Assembly (NCBI GenBank): GCA_947589175.1
Contig: CANPZR010000196.1
Span: forward strand, 1-5,287
Length of the DNA stretch: 5,287 nucleotides
Origin: an uncultured Lachnospiraceae bacterium
GTDB taxonomy: Bacteria; Bacillota; Clostridia; Lachnospirales; Lachnospiraceae
Direction: 5' to 3'
Under the pieces are notes generated by a model that saw only the letters and a list, made by a program, of their open reading frames with translations, made no database searches and was not told where the DNA came from. Below are positions 1-5,287 of the stretch, one piece after another. How positions within the stretch are numbered: position 1 is the stretch's first letter; every line of letters begins with the position of its first letter. A program made the translations under genes and the position numbers.

Positions 1-1620
1 GTCTCCCACCGCGTTGGCCGTCAGCGCCACCACCCGTGACTCATGGCACAGATTCTCCTCCTCCCGGAGCCGGTGCAAAGCCTCCACGCCGTCCATCTCC
101 GGCATCATGTGATCCATGAAAATAATGTCAAAGCGGTGTTCCTTCGCCAGTTCCAGGCACTCCTGCCCGGATGCCGCCTGATACACCTCCGTCTCCGACT
201 GCTTCATCAGATAGCCGAACACCTTCCGGTTCATGGCGTTGTCATCCACCACAAGCACCTTGGCCTCCGGCGCCTGGAACATCGGCTCCGGCTCGGCCTC
301 CACCGCCGGGCGCTCCAGCGTGATCTCCCCGATGGAATCCGGATTCACGATCTCCTGCTCCAGTTCAAAATACATTTTCGTGCCAAATTCATAGGAGTTG
401 TCAATGTTGAGCTCCGCCCCCATCAGGTGGAGAATCCGGACCGTCAGGGACATGCCCAGTCCCGTTCCCACCAGGTCGCTGTCCATGCGCTCGTCAATCT
501 GCTGAAAGGCCACGAACATATTCTGCATGACGTCGTCCGAGATGCCCGTGCCGTTGTCGCTGACCTCGCAGTACATCATGTAGCGGTTTCCGCCTCTCTC
601 CTCGCCCTCGATTTTCAATGTGATCGATCCGTCGGTCACATGCTCAATGGCGTTATTCAAGAGCGTCATGAGCACCTGCCGTATGCGCCTCTCGTCCCCG
701 TACAGCACCCGGGGAATATCCGGGTCAATCTGCAGATTAAAAGGGACATTTTTCTGTTCGAGCTGAACCTGGGCCGTGCCCGCCAGGTCACGGATCAGCA
801 CCGCCGTCTGATAGGCGGTGGGCATGATCTCCATCTGGTTCGCCTCGACTTTTTCAAAATCCAGTATATTGTTGATCAGGGACACTAATACCCGCCCTGA
901 GCTGTTTATATTCGCGGCGTATTCCCGGATGTTGTCCTCCGTGCTCTCCCGCAGGATCATCTCGTTCATTCCCAGCACGGAATTGATCGGCGTCCGGATC
1001 TCATGGGACATATTGGTCAAAAGCGCCGACTTGCTCTTGGTAGCCCTCTTGGCCTCCATGCACTTCGTCTCCATGATCCGGGCGATGTCGTCCAGGCTGT
1101 TTTCCTGCTCCTCCATGTGCCGGATCTGCGAGTTGTAATGCCGCAGCACCGTAATCGCCAGCCATTGGAACACGATAAAGCACACGACGCCGTACACCCG
1201 CTCAAAATAGTGCCCCGCGTATCCGAAAAATCCCATGATAATCAAGAGGATCGCCATGACGATCAGTTGGAAATAGTAGACCCTGGCGTCCATAAACATA
1301 AACATGATCAGGCTCTGCACGAAAAACATATACAGCATCCCGTGAATGTCCCCGCTGGCGTACCACAGGCACAAAGAGAGCGCGATGAAAAAAATGCTCT
1401 GCATCCGCGTGTAGAACGACTGGCTGACGCGGGTCCCCGGCGCGGAAAACATCAAAAACAGAACGCTCAGGACAAAGTAAATAATGCTGACCAGACGGAA
1501 CCATCCCGGCGTATACGAATCAAACAGCTCCATCACGATCACCAACAGACACATGGCGAAGTAGAACACAAAGGAGGCTATGCGTCCGTTGACAAAATTC
1601 TGTTTGTTATGCTCGTTCAC
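1..1620 (-). CDS. Membrane-anchored hybrid histidine kinase with receiver domain (C-terminus cut by window edge)
   Basis: A sensor kinase that should autophosphorylate on a histidine and pass the phosphate to its own receiver domain. Its 540 visible residues begin at a GTG. About six hydrophobic segments (roughly residues 14-34, 40-60, 73-90, 94-111, 116-136, 142-160) form a membrane domain with no recognisable extracellular sensor. A charged linker (161-200) leads to the H-box SHEIRTP with the phospho-acceptor His206. The ATPase domain shows an N-box around Asn323 (NNAIEHV), a G1 box DNGTG at 355-359 and a G2 box GTGLG at 385-389. A receiver domain starts near residue 454, with acidic pair Asp459/Asp460, phospho-acceptor Asp503 (FMDHMMPEMDG) and Thr534 (ALTANA). 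The conserved receiver lysine, and any Hpt domain, would lie beyond position 1. The GTG overlaps the stop of the upstream DegV/lipid-kinase gene by four bases and has its own AAAGGGG site seven bases upstream. The class is certain; the signal is unknown. Confidence 0.95.
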   Translation of the reverse strand, partial: MNEHNKQNFVNGRIASFVFYFAMCLLVIVMELFDSYTPGWFRLVSIIYFVLSVLFLMFSAPGTRVSQSFYTRMQSIFFIALSLCLWYASGDIHGMLYMFFVQSLIMFMFMDARVYYFQLIVMAILLIIMGFFGYAGHYFERVYGVVCFIVFQWLAITVLRHYNSQIRHMEEQENSLDDIARIMETKCMEAKRATKSKSALLTNMSHEIRTPINSVLGMNEMILRESTEDNIREYAANINSSGRVLVSLINNILDFEKVEANQMEIMPTAYQTAVLIRDLAGTAQVQLEQKNVPFNLQIDPDIPRVLYGDERRIRQVLMTLLNNAIEHVTDGSITLKIEGEERGGNRYMMYCEVSDNGTGISDDVMQNMFVAFQQIDERMDSDLVGTGLGMSLTVRILHLMGAELNIDNSYEFGTKMYFELEQEIVNPDSIGEITLERPAVEAEPEPMFQAPEAKVLVVDDNAMNRKVFGYLMKQSETEVYQAASGQECLELAKEHRFDIIFMDHMMPEMDGVEALHRLREEENLCHESRVVALTANAVGD

Positions 1621-3422
1621 AGCGTCACCCCTTTCGGCACTACCAGATGAAGTCCCTTCTGTACCAGCTCCAGCTCCCACTCCACCACATTGCGGACAAT
1701 CTCGCCGTCCTGGTTCACATCCAGCGGCTTCCCGTCCCGGCGGCGCAAAAGCACATGGTGCCACGGCCCGCGGAACAGATAATCAGTCATTTTATCAAAT
1801 CTTTTTTTCTTTATATTCCGGCTGTAGGACAAAAGCCCCAGCTTGGATTCCATCTGCACCGCGCAGTAACACCCCGTGCCGTCCTGCACGTCCGTGTCGT
1901 TGTCGAGGAACAGATTCCCCCCTAGCACAAATCCGTTGCCGAACACGAGCTCCGTGTACTTGCCCGCCGACACCTCGCCGTCGATGGACAGCTCGATCTC
2001 ATGGGGCTTGGATTTAAAAATGGACTCGATCAGGGACATGCTGTAGGGGAGATTCCGCCCGAACAGGTAGAGAAGATAATAATTCTCCTGCTGCTTCTGC
2101 ATCACGGAATCCAGCCCGGTAGAAAATGTGTTCAGGCAGATGCCATGATTGGTGCGGATATAGTCCACGTCGATCACCTCGCCGTACACCAATTCCTTGA
2201 TGTCCTTAAACCGCACCTGATCCTCCCCGAACACTTTCAAAAAGTCGTTGGTCAGGCCGCAGGGATAAAAGGCGATCTCCACGTCGGAGATGTCGTCGAA
2301 TCCGTTCATGATATTGCGCATGGTGCCGGATCCCCCGCAGCAGTAGAACCGCAGCTTCTCTCCCTCGAACATATTTAAAATCTGCTTGACAAGCTCCTTC
2401 TCATGTCCCGGATATCTGGTCGTAAATATATAGTAATTCAGCCCCTCGATCTCATCTAGCTGCTTGCGGAGCTCATCGGTAAATGTCTGTCCACCCGAAT
2501 AGGGATTGACGATAAAAATATGGGTGTGGAAATCACCGGCGATTCTCTTTCGCCTGTGCTCCCCGTAGTAAAAGACAGCCACCGTGCCGGGGCCGGCGTG
2601 GACTCCGATCACCGGGTCTAATACCTGGATCATGATGTCCTTTACTCCCATCTCCGCGCGGATGCGGTCCGCCACATACTCGGCGTCCTCCAGGCAGTCC
2701 CCGTGATTGATGTAAATGGTCTGGTTCTCCGGCGCGATGGCGTACTTCTTCATCTGGTCCACCAGATTGTCCAGGGAACTTCTCCGCCCCCTGGCGGCCC
2801 CCAGATTCACCAGACGCCCCTTGTCGTCCACATAGAGGATGGGGCGTATGCTGAGAGTGGAGCCGAGCAGCGCCATCGTCGAGGAAATGCGCCCGCCCCG
2901 CTTCAGGTAGAACAGATCCTCCACCGTGAACTCGTGGCAGAAATAGAGGCGGTTCTGCAGCGCCCAGTGGTACACCTCGTCGATTTCCTTTCCTTCTTCC
3001 CGCATCTCCACCACATATTTGACAAACAGTCCCTCTCCCAGAGCCGCCGCCAGGGAATCCACCGCGTAGAGCTTCCGGTCCGGAAACTCCTTCTGCAGCT
3101 CCGAAAAAGCCTGGCACACCGAATCAAAGCTCTCTGAAAGAGCCGAGGAAAAACCAATATAGAGAATATCCCTTCCCCGCAGGAGAATCTCCTTCGTCTC
3201 CTTATAGGCCTGATCCACGGTAATCGTCACCGTGCTCATGTCCTTCTTTTCCCGCATCATGTCATAGAACTGCTGGAGGGACACGCCCTCCTCTTTGTTG
3301 TATATAGGATATTCTTCTCCCTCGACAATAATCCGCATGGAAAGCACATGTATGCCGTACACGTCGATCATCATCTTGGGCAGATTCGCTGTAGAATCTG
3401 TCATAATCTCAAATTTTCGCAT
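1617..3422 (-). CDS. DegV (fatty-acid-binding) domain fused to a diacylglycerol-kinase-type lipid kinase domain
   Basis: A two-domain cytoplasmic protein of 601 residues. Residues 1-295 are a complete DegV domain: MTDSTANLP at 7-15, SSALS at 92-96, DSLAAALGEG at 122-131, LKRGGRIS at 173-180, SIRPIL at 191-196 and GVHAGPGT at 273-280. DegV proteins (FakB) bind a fatty acid whose carboxylate is phosphorylated by the partner FakA; Ser93, Arg178 and His275 are the likely carboxylate-site residues. Residues 300-600 match the diacylglycerol/sphingosine kinase catalytic fold: IVNPYSGG (304-311), CGGSGTMRNIMNG (362-374), PCGLTNDF (387-394), TGLDS (435-439), FGNG (494-497), GG (501-502), QDG (513-515) and DGE (572-574). 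The usual GGDGT is GGSGT here (Ser365), and GT(x)ND is GLTND, so catalysis is doubtful, although the DGE motif is kept. It is first in an operon with the hybrid kinase, with a strong ribosome site six bases before its ATG. Fold assignment is secure; the substrate is unknown. Confidence 0.93.
   Translation of the reverse strand: MRKFEIMTDSTANLPKMMIDVYGIHVLSMRIIVEGEEYPIYNKEEGVSLQQFYDMMREKKDMSTVTITVDQAYKETKEILLRGRDILYIGFSSALSESFDSVCQAFSELQKEFPDRKLYAVDSLAAALGEGLFVKYVVEMREEGKEIDEVYHWALQNRLYFCHEFTVEDLFYLKRGGRISSTMALLGSTLSIRPILYVDDKGRLVNLGAARGRRSSLDNLVDQMKKYAIAPENQTIYINHGDCLEDAEYVADRIRAEMGVKDIMIQVLDPVIGVHAGPGTVAVFYYGEHRRKRIAGDFHTHIFIVNPYSGGQTFTDELRKQLDEIEGLNYYIFTTRYPGHEKELVKQILNMFEGEKLRFYCCGGSGTMRNIMNGFDDISDVEIAFYPCGLTNDFLKVFGEDQVRFKDIKELVYGEVIDVDYIRTNHGICLNTFSTGLDSVMQKQQENYYLLYLFGRNLPYSMSLIESIFKSKPHEIELSIDGEVSAGKYTELVFGNGFVLGGNLFLDNDTDVQDGTGCYCAVQMESKLGLLSYSRNIKKKRFDKMTDYLFRGPWHHVLLRRRDGKPLDVNQDGEIVRNVVEWELELVQKGLHLVVPKGVTL
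1628..1634 (-). promoter_or_regulatory. Ribosome binding site supporting the GTG start of the histidine kinase
   Basis: AAAGGGG on the minus strand ends seven bases before the GTG at 1620-1618. It lies inside the last codons of the DegV/lipid-kinase gene. With the GTGA start-stop overlap, it decides the kinase start: this is the first start codon in frame and the protein then begins just ahead of the first membrane helix. Confidence 0.7.
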
Positions 3423-3428
3423 AGCCGT

Positions 3429-3436
3429 CCCTTCCT
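3429..3436 (-). promoter_or_regulatory. Ribosome binding site of the DegV/lipid-kinase gene
   Basis: AGGAAGGG on the minus strand, six bases before the ATG at 3422-3420. Strength and spacing are near ideal and confirm this start, which places the conserved DegV N-terminal strand (TDST) within the first ten residues, as usual for the family. Confidence 0.8.
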
Positions 3437-3463
3437 ATGTACAATTTTCCCATTCTGACTTTG

Positions 3464-3493
3464 ATTTTACCACATCCTGCTTCTATTTGTCTA
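3464..3493 (-). promoter_or_regulatory. Probable sigma-A promoter of the DegV/lipid-kinase and histidine kinase operon
   Basis: Read on the minus strand: TAGACA at 3493-3488 (five of six to TTGACA), an 18-base spacer, then TAAAAT at 3469-3464 (five of six to TATAAT), preceded by TGG at 3472-3470, which makes an extended -10 (TGnTAAAAT). The predicted start of transcription is near 3457, giving a leader of about 35 bases that contains the ribosome site. This is motif matching by eye, not a measured start. Confidence 0.6.
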
Positions 3494-3502
3494 TGAACCT
3501 CG

Positions 3503-3510
3503 CATAAAAT
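3503..3510 (+). promoter_or_regulatory. Candidate sigma-E-like -10 element upstream of the YlbJ-like gene
   Basis: CATAAAAT differs at one position from the Bacillus mother-cell sigma-E -10 consensus CATACAnT. It sits 21 bases before the ATG at 3532, which would give a short leader of about 15 bases still holding the ribosome site. YlbJ of Bacillus subtilis belongs to the sigma-E regulon, so the match is reasonable. No clear ATA-type -35 box is seen 16-18 bases upstream, and AT-rich sequence produces such matches by chance. Confidence 0.3.
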
Positions 3511-3523
3511 TTATAAAAAAACT

Positions 3524-3529
3524 GGTGAT
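3524..3529 (+). promoter_or_regulatory. Ribosome binding site of the YlbJ-like gene
   Basis: GGTGAT matches the 3' part of the full Shine-Dalgarno sequence (AGGAGGTGATC). Because it is the distal part, its close position, two bases before the ATG at 3532, gives an acceptable effective spacing. It is the only site near this start, and the start places the first membrane helix at the N-terminus. Confidence 0.5.
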
Positions 3530-3531
3530 TT

Positions 3532-4521
3532 ATGTTATTTTTTTCCCTGATATTTTTAATCCTGCTCCTCGGCTGCCCGGAAACCGCCATGGCCGGCAGC
3601 CGGTACGGCGTCACTCTCTGGCTGACCCAGCTGATTCCCACCCTGCTTCCCTTCTTCATCTCCATCGGCCTTCTGCGCGCGTGCCTGCCGCGGGTCTCCT
3701 CGCGCCGGGGCTTTCTACTTCTGGGACTTCTGTGCGGCTACCCCGCCGGGGCCGCTCTGGTGTCGGGACAGTACAGCCAGGGCCTCCTCACGGAGAGACA
3801 GGCCTTTTTTTATCTGGGCTTTGTAAACAATCCGAGCCCCATGTTCACCCTCGTGTTCTGCGGCCGCTCCGCCCTGGAACTCTCCCCCGCCGAGGGATTT
3901 CTCCTGTTCGGCGTCACCGTCCTGTCCGCCTTTCTCGGAAGCCTCCTCTTTTCCCGGATCTATTTCCGCCATTCCCGGAGAAAAAGTAAAAAACTCTCTC
4001 ATACCGCTGTCTGCTCCCCCACCCGGAAATCAGAAAAAAAACACGCAGTTGCCGCATCTTCCACGAACACAGTTGCATCCGCGGATACGAACGCTTCCAT
4101 GGATGCGAACACTTCTATGGATGCAGTCGTTTCTATCCAGGGATTCGCCCTCCGTCTGGACGCCATCATCGCGGACAGCTTCGCGATCCTGTTAAAAATC
4201 GGCGGCTATGTGACCATCTTTTCCATTATCGGCCAGTTCGTCCACGCCCTCCTGCCCCCGGAAAGCGCTGCCGCCGTCCTCTGCGCCGGCGCCCTGGAAA
4301 TCACCTGTGGCGTCTCCTATCTGCCCCGGGCCGCCCTGTCCCTCACGGCAAAAAAAATTCTGGCCGCGGGACTTCTCGCCTTTGGCGGCCTCTCGGCGGC
4401 CGCGCAGACAGGCAGCGTCATCCTGCAGTCAGAACTTTCCCTCGTTCCCTATATTCTCAACAAGGCTCTGAACAGCCTGCTCGCCGGCACGCTGTCCTTC
4501 CTCTTATTTCGCGTTCTTTAA
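3532..4521 (+). CDS. ylbJ: YlbJ-like sporulation integral membrane protein (nucleoside-recognition/gate family)
   Basis: A polytopic membrane protein of 329 residues. Family signatures are visible in order: an N-terminal helix followed by PETAMAGSRYGVTLW (16-30) and IPTLLPFFI (35-43); GYPAGA with the following helix (69-74); FVNNPSPMF (97-105); KIGGYVTIFSIIGQ (222-235); GALEITCG (253-260); and AFGGLSAAAQTGSV (283-296). In Bacillus subtilis YlbJ (about 400 residues) is made in the mother cell and is needed for heat-resistant spores; its transported substrate is not established. This copy is shorter. Between the two membrane halves lies a polar loop (about 146-203), first basic (RRKSKK, RKSEKK), then Ser/Thr/Asn/Asp-rich with a short repeat. 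It stands alone on the plus strand, divergent from the DegV operon and convergent with the coiled-coil gene. The family is clear; strict orthology to YlbJ is likely but not proven. Confidence 0.85.
   Translation: MLFFSLIFLILLLGCPETAMAGSRYGVTLWLTQLIPTLLPFFISIGLLRACLPRVSSRRGFLLLGLLCGYPAGAALVSGQYSQGLLTERQAFFYLGFVNNPSPMFTLVFCGRSALELSPAEGFLLFGVTVLSAFLGSLLFSRIYFRHSRRKSKKLSHTAVCSPTRKSEKKHAVAASSTNTVASADTNASMDANTSMDAVVSIQGFALRLDAIIADSFAILLKIGGYVTIFSIIGQFVHALLPPESAAAVLCAGALEITCGVSYLPRAALSLTAKKILAAGLLAFGGLSAAAQTGSVILQSELSLVPYILNKALNSLLAGTLSFLLFRVL
4075..4128 (+). repeat. Three imperfect 18-base tandem repeats encoding a hexapeptide in the YlbJ-like loop
   Basis: Units start at 4075, 4093 and 4111, are in frame with the gene and encode ASADTN, ASMDAN and TSMDAV (residues 182-199). 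A degenerate fourth unit starts with VSIQ. The repeat lies in the hydrophilic loop between the two membrane halves and is absent from the conserved family core, so it is probably a lineage-specific linker expansion. Confidence 0.7.
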
Positions 4522-5184
4522 AAAGGCGTCCTCCGGCACCTCAAAATCCTCGGTGGAAGGCGGGTTCTCCGGCACGGCCTGCGCGGCTGCCTGGGCCTCC
4601 GCGGCCTCTCTGGCCTTCTGCTTCGCATACTTCTCCGGCTCTAACTGGCTCATCAGCTCTTCCCGGTTGCTCCTCATGATCTGGATGCTGTTCTTAAGCG
4701 CGCTGGTGAGCATCCGGTTCTTGTTCTCCGTCTCCTTTAAGGACTCCTCCACATGGCTCTGAGCCTCCGAGAGAAGGTTGTTTGTGTACATCAGCGCCGC
4801 GCGGTGCATCTGCTCGCTCTCCTCCGTGGCCGCGTTCACCAGCCGTCTGGCCTCCTCCGTGGCCTGCTTCATAATCTCCTCGGCCCGCTGGTAGGCCGTC
4901 TGCACGATCTCATGCTGATCTAAGATCTGCGCGGTCTGCTGCTTGGCCTGAATGACCATATCCTCCGCCTGATGCCTGGCCTCACTGATAATCCCGTCCC
5001 GGTTCGTGATAATCTTCTGGTAGCGCTTGATCTCCTCCGGGGCGCACAGCCGCAGCTCGTCCAAAAGATCGTAGAGTTCCCCCCGCTCCACAATGACCTT
5101 GTTGGGATAGAGCTTCGTGGGCTTGCAGCTCTCCACATAATTATAGATTTCATCAATCGCCTGTTCAATTCTTGATGGATTCAT
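4504..5184 (-). CDS. SepIVA/DivIVA-like coiled-coil protein, probable cell envelope or division factor
   Basis: A soluble, highly charged protein of 226 residues. The N-terminal part (1-60) holds the motif VERGELYDLLDELRL at 32-46, followed by PEEIKRYQ (49-56) and NRDGIISEA (61-69). This pattern, an RG(D/E) turn, an acidic helix and then 'RD..I..EA' before a long coiled coil, resembles the mycobacterial septation protein SepIVA as I recall its sequence. Residues 64-175 are continuous helix with AEEIM, ATEEARRL and similar heptads, including EIVQTAYQRAEEI (92-104), also SepIVA-like. The tail (185-226) is rich in Ala, Glu and Pro and probably disordered. There is no membrane segment and no nucleotide-binding motif, so automated labels such as ATPase or V-type ATPase subunit H would be misleading. 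An ATG six bases upstream (5190) is in frame, but GGAGG abuts it directly, whereas the chosen ATG has six-base spacing. Its 3' end overlaps the convergent YlbJ-like gene by 18 bases. Confidence 0.8.
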   Translation of the reverse strand: MNPSRIEQAIDEIYNYVESCKPTKLYPNKVIVERGELYDLLDELRLCAPEEIKRYQKIITNRDGIISEARHQAEDMVIQAKQQTAQILDQHEIVQTAYQRAEEIMKQATEEARRLVNAATEESEQMHRAALMYTNNLLSEAQSHVEESLKETENKNRMLTSALKNSIQIMRSNREELMSQLEPEKYAKQKAREAAEAQAAAQAVPENPPSTEDFEVPEDAFLKNAK

Positions 5185-5190
5185 AGCCAT

Positions 5191-5197
5191 CCTCCCC
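5191..5197 (-). promoter_or_regulatory. Ribosome binding site that decides the start of the SepIVA-like gene
   Basis: GGGGAGG on the minus strand is followed at once by ATGGCTATG. The first ATG (5190-5188) has zero spacing and is unlikely to be used; the second (5184-5182) lies six bases away, which is optimal. The short 34-base gap to the upstream stop codon suggests co-transcription with the upstream gene. Confidence 0.7.
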
Positions 5198-5224
5198 TTG
5201 TTTTTTTATTTTTATCCTTTTTAA

Positions 5225-5287
5225 TTAAACCCTTTTGTCACGCACCCTCAGAAAAAGATGCTGATTGGTCTTATATTCCTTGATCCG
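5225..5287 (-). CDS. C-terminal tail of an upstream gene, possibly 16S rRNA methyltransferase RsmD
   Basis: Twenty codons in frame from the right edge end in TAA at 5227-5225. The residues include KEYKTNQHLFLRVRD. A final strand of the form 'YKTN.H.FL' is what I recall at the end of clostridial RsmD (methylates G966 of 16S rRNA), and rsmD is a common neighbour of ylbJ and coaD. The tail does not look like the end of CoaD. The stretch is too short for a firm call; the absence of any other sensible frame, and the strong ribosome site of the next gene 28 bases after the stop, support it being a real gene end in the same operon. Confidence 0.4.
   Translation of the reverse strand, partial: RIKEYKTNQHLFLRVRDKRV

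Noticed and set aside
43..888. A long open frame of 281 codons on the plus strand, antisense to the histidine kinase
   Set aside because: Its product is His/Leu/Arg-rich with no domain, and the opposite strand encodes clear kinase and receiver motifs. High GC at third positions of the real gene removes stops from the antisense frame.
1003..1650. A plus-strand open frame of 215 codons across the kinase membrane domain and the operon junction
   Set aside because: Composition is His/Gln/Asp-rich without any recognisable motif, and it is antisense to the six membrane helices. It is a compositional artefact.
2533..3117. A minus-strand open frame of 194 codons inside the DegV domain
   Set aside because: It is Gly/Arg/Pro-rich, an out-of-frame reading of a GC-rich gene, while the main frame carries every DegV motif.
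3423..3531. A riboswitch or small RNA in the divergent intergenic region
   Set aside because: Only 109 bases are available, AT-rich, with no extended hairpin or known aptamer motif, and promoter and ribosome-site elements account for most of it.
4034..4357. Two runs of eight A (4034-4041 and 4350-4357) in the YlbJ-like gene as phase-variation or programmed frameshift sites
   Set aside because: The reading frame is intact across both, they fall on Lys codons, and there is no downstream stimulatory structure or alternative frame with a sensible product.
4504..5184. Annotation as an ATPase or V-type ATPase subunit H
   Set aside because: There is no Walker motif or membrane anchor. Such labels come from generic coiled-coil similarity to rotary ATPase stalk subunits.
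5198..5240. A separate promoter for the SepIVA-like gene (GTGACA followed by GATAAA on the minus strand)
   Set aside because: The spacer would be 19 bases and the -10 matches only four of six positions in AT-rich DNA. Co-transcription with the upstream gene is simpler.

Overview
The window looks like chromosomal DNA from a GC-rich member of the Clostridia, most likely the Lachnospiraceae. The grounds are a YlbJ-type sporulation membrane protein, a DegV/lipid-kinase fusion, a hybrid histidine kinase with the H-box style common in that family, strong AGGAGG-like ribosome binding sites, and coding regions rich in G/C at third positions beside short AT-rich intergenic stretches. The assignment is inferred from protein character, not from a marker gene.

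Layout. Positions 1-1620 (minus strand) hold a membrane-anchored hybrid histidine kinase whose receiver domain runs off the left edge. Positions 1617-3422 (minus) hold a 601-residue fusion of a DegV/FakB-type fatty-acid-binding domain to a diacylglycerol-kinase-type lipid kinase domain. The two genes overlap by 4 bases (GTGA), so they form one operon and are probably translationally coupled. A sigma-A-like promoter with an extended -10 lies upstream at 3464-3493. A 109-base AT-rich intergenic region (3423-3531) separates this operon from a divergent gene at 3532-4521 (plus), a YlbJ-like sporulation integral membrane protein. That gene runs tail-to-tail into a coiled-coil protein at 4504-5184 (minus), with an 18-base overlap of the coding ends. 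The coiled-coil protein resembles the actinobacterial septation protein SepIVA. The last 63 bases (5225-5287, minus) are the C-terminal tail of another gene, possibly rsmD.

How the parts may work together. The left operon pairs a lipid-handling enzyme with a six-helix membrane sensor kinase, which suggests signalling tied to membrane lipid or fatty acid state; this is inference. The kinase half of the fusion has a changed nucleotide-binding motif (GGSGT in place of GGDGT), so its activity is uncertain. The right half is an envelope and sporulation neighbourhood: a YlbJ-like protein and a SepIVA-like protein, probably near rsmD/coaD as in many Gram-positive genomes. There is no gene-free stretch longer than 109 bases. 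I saw no RNA gene, CRISPR array, insertion sequence or rho-independent terminator.
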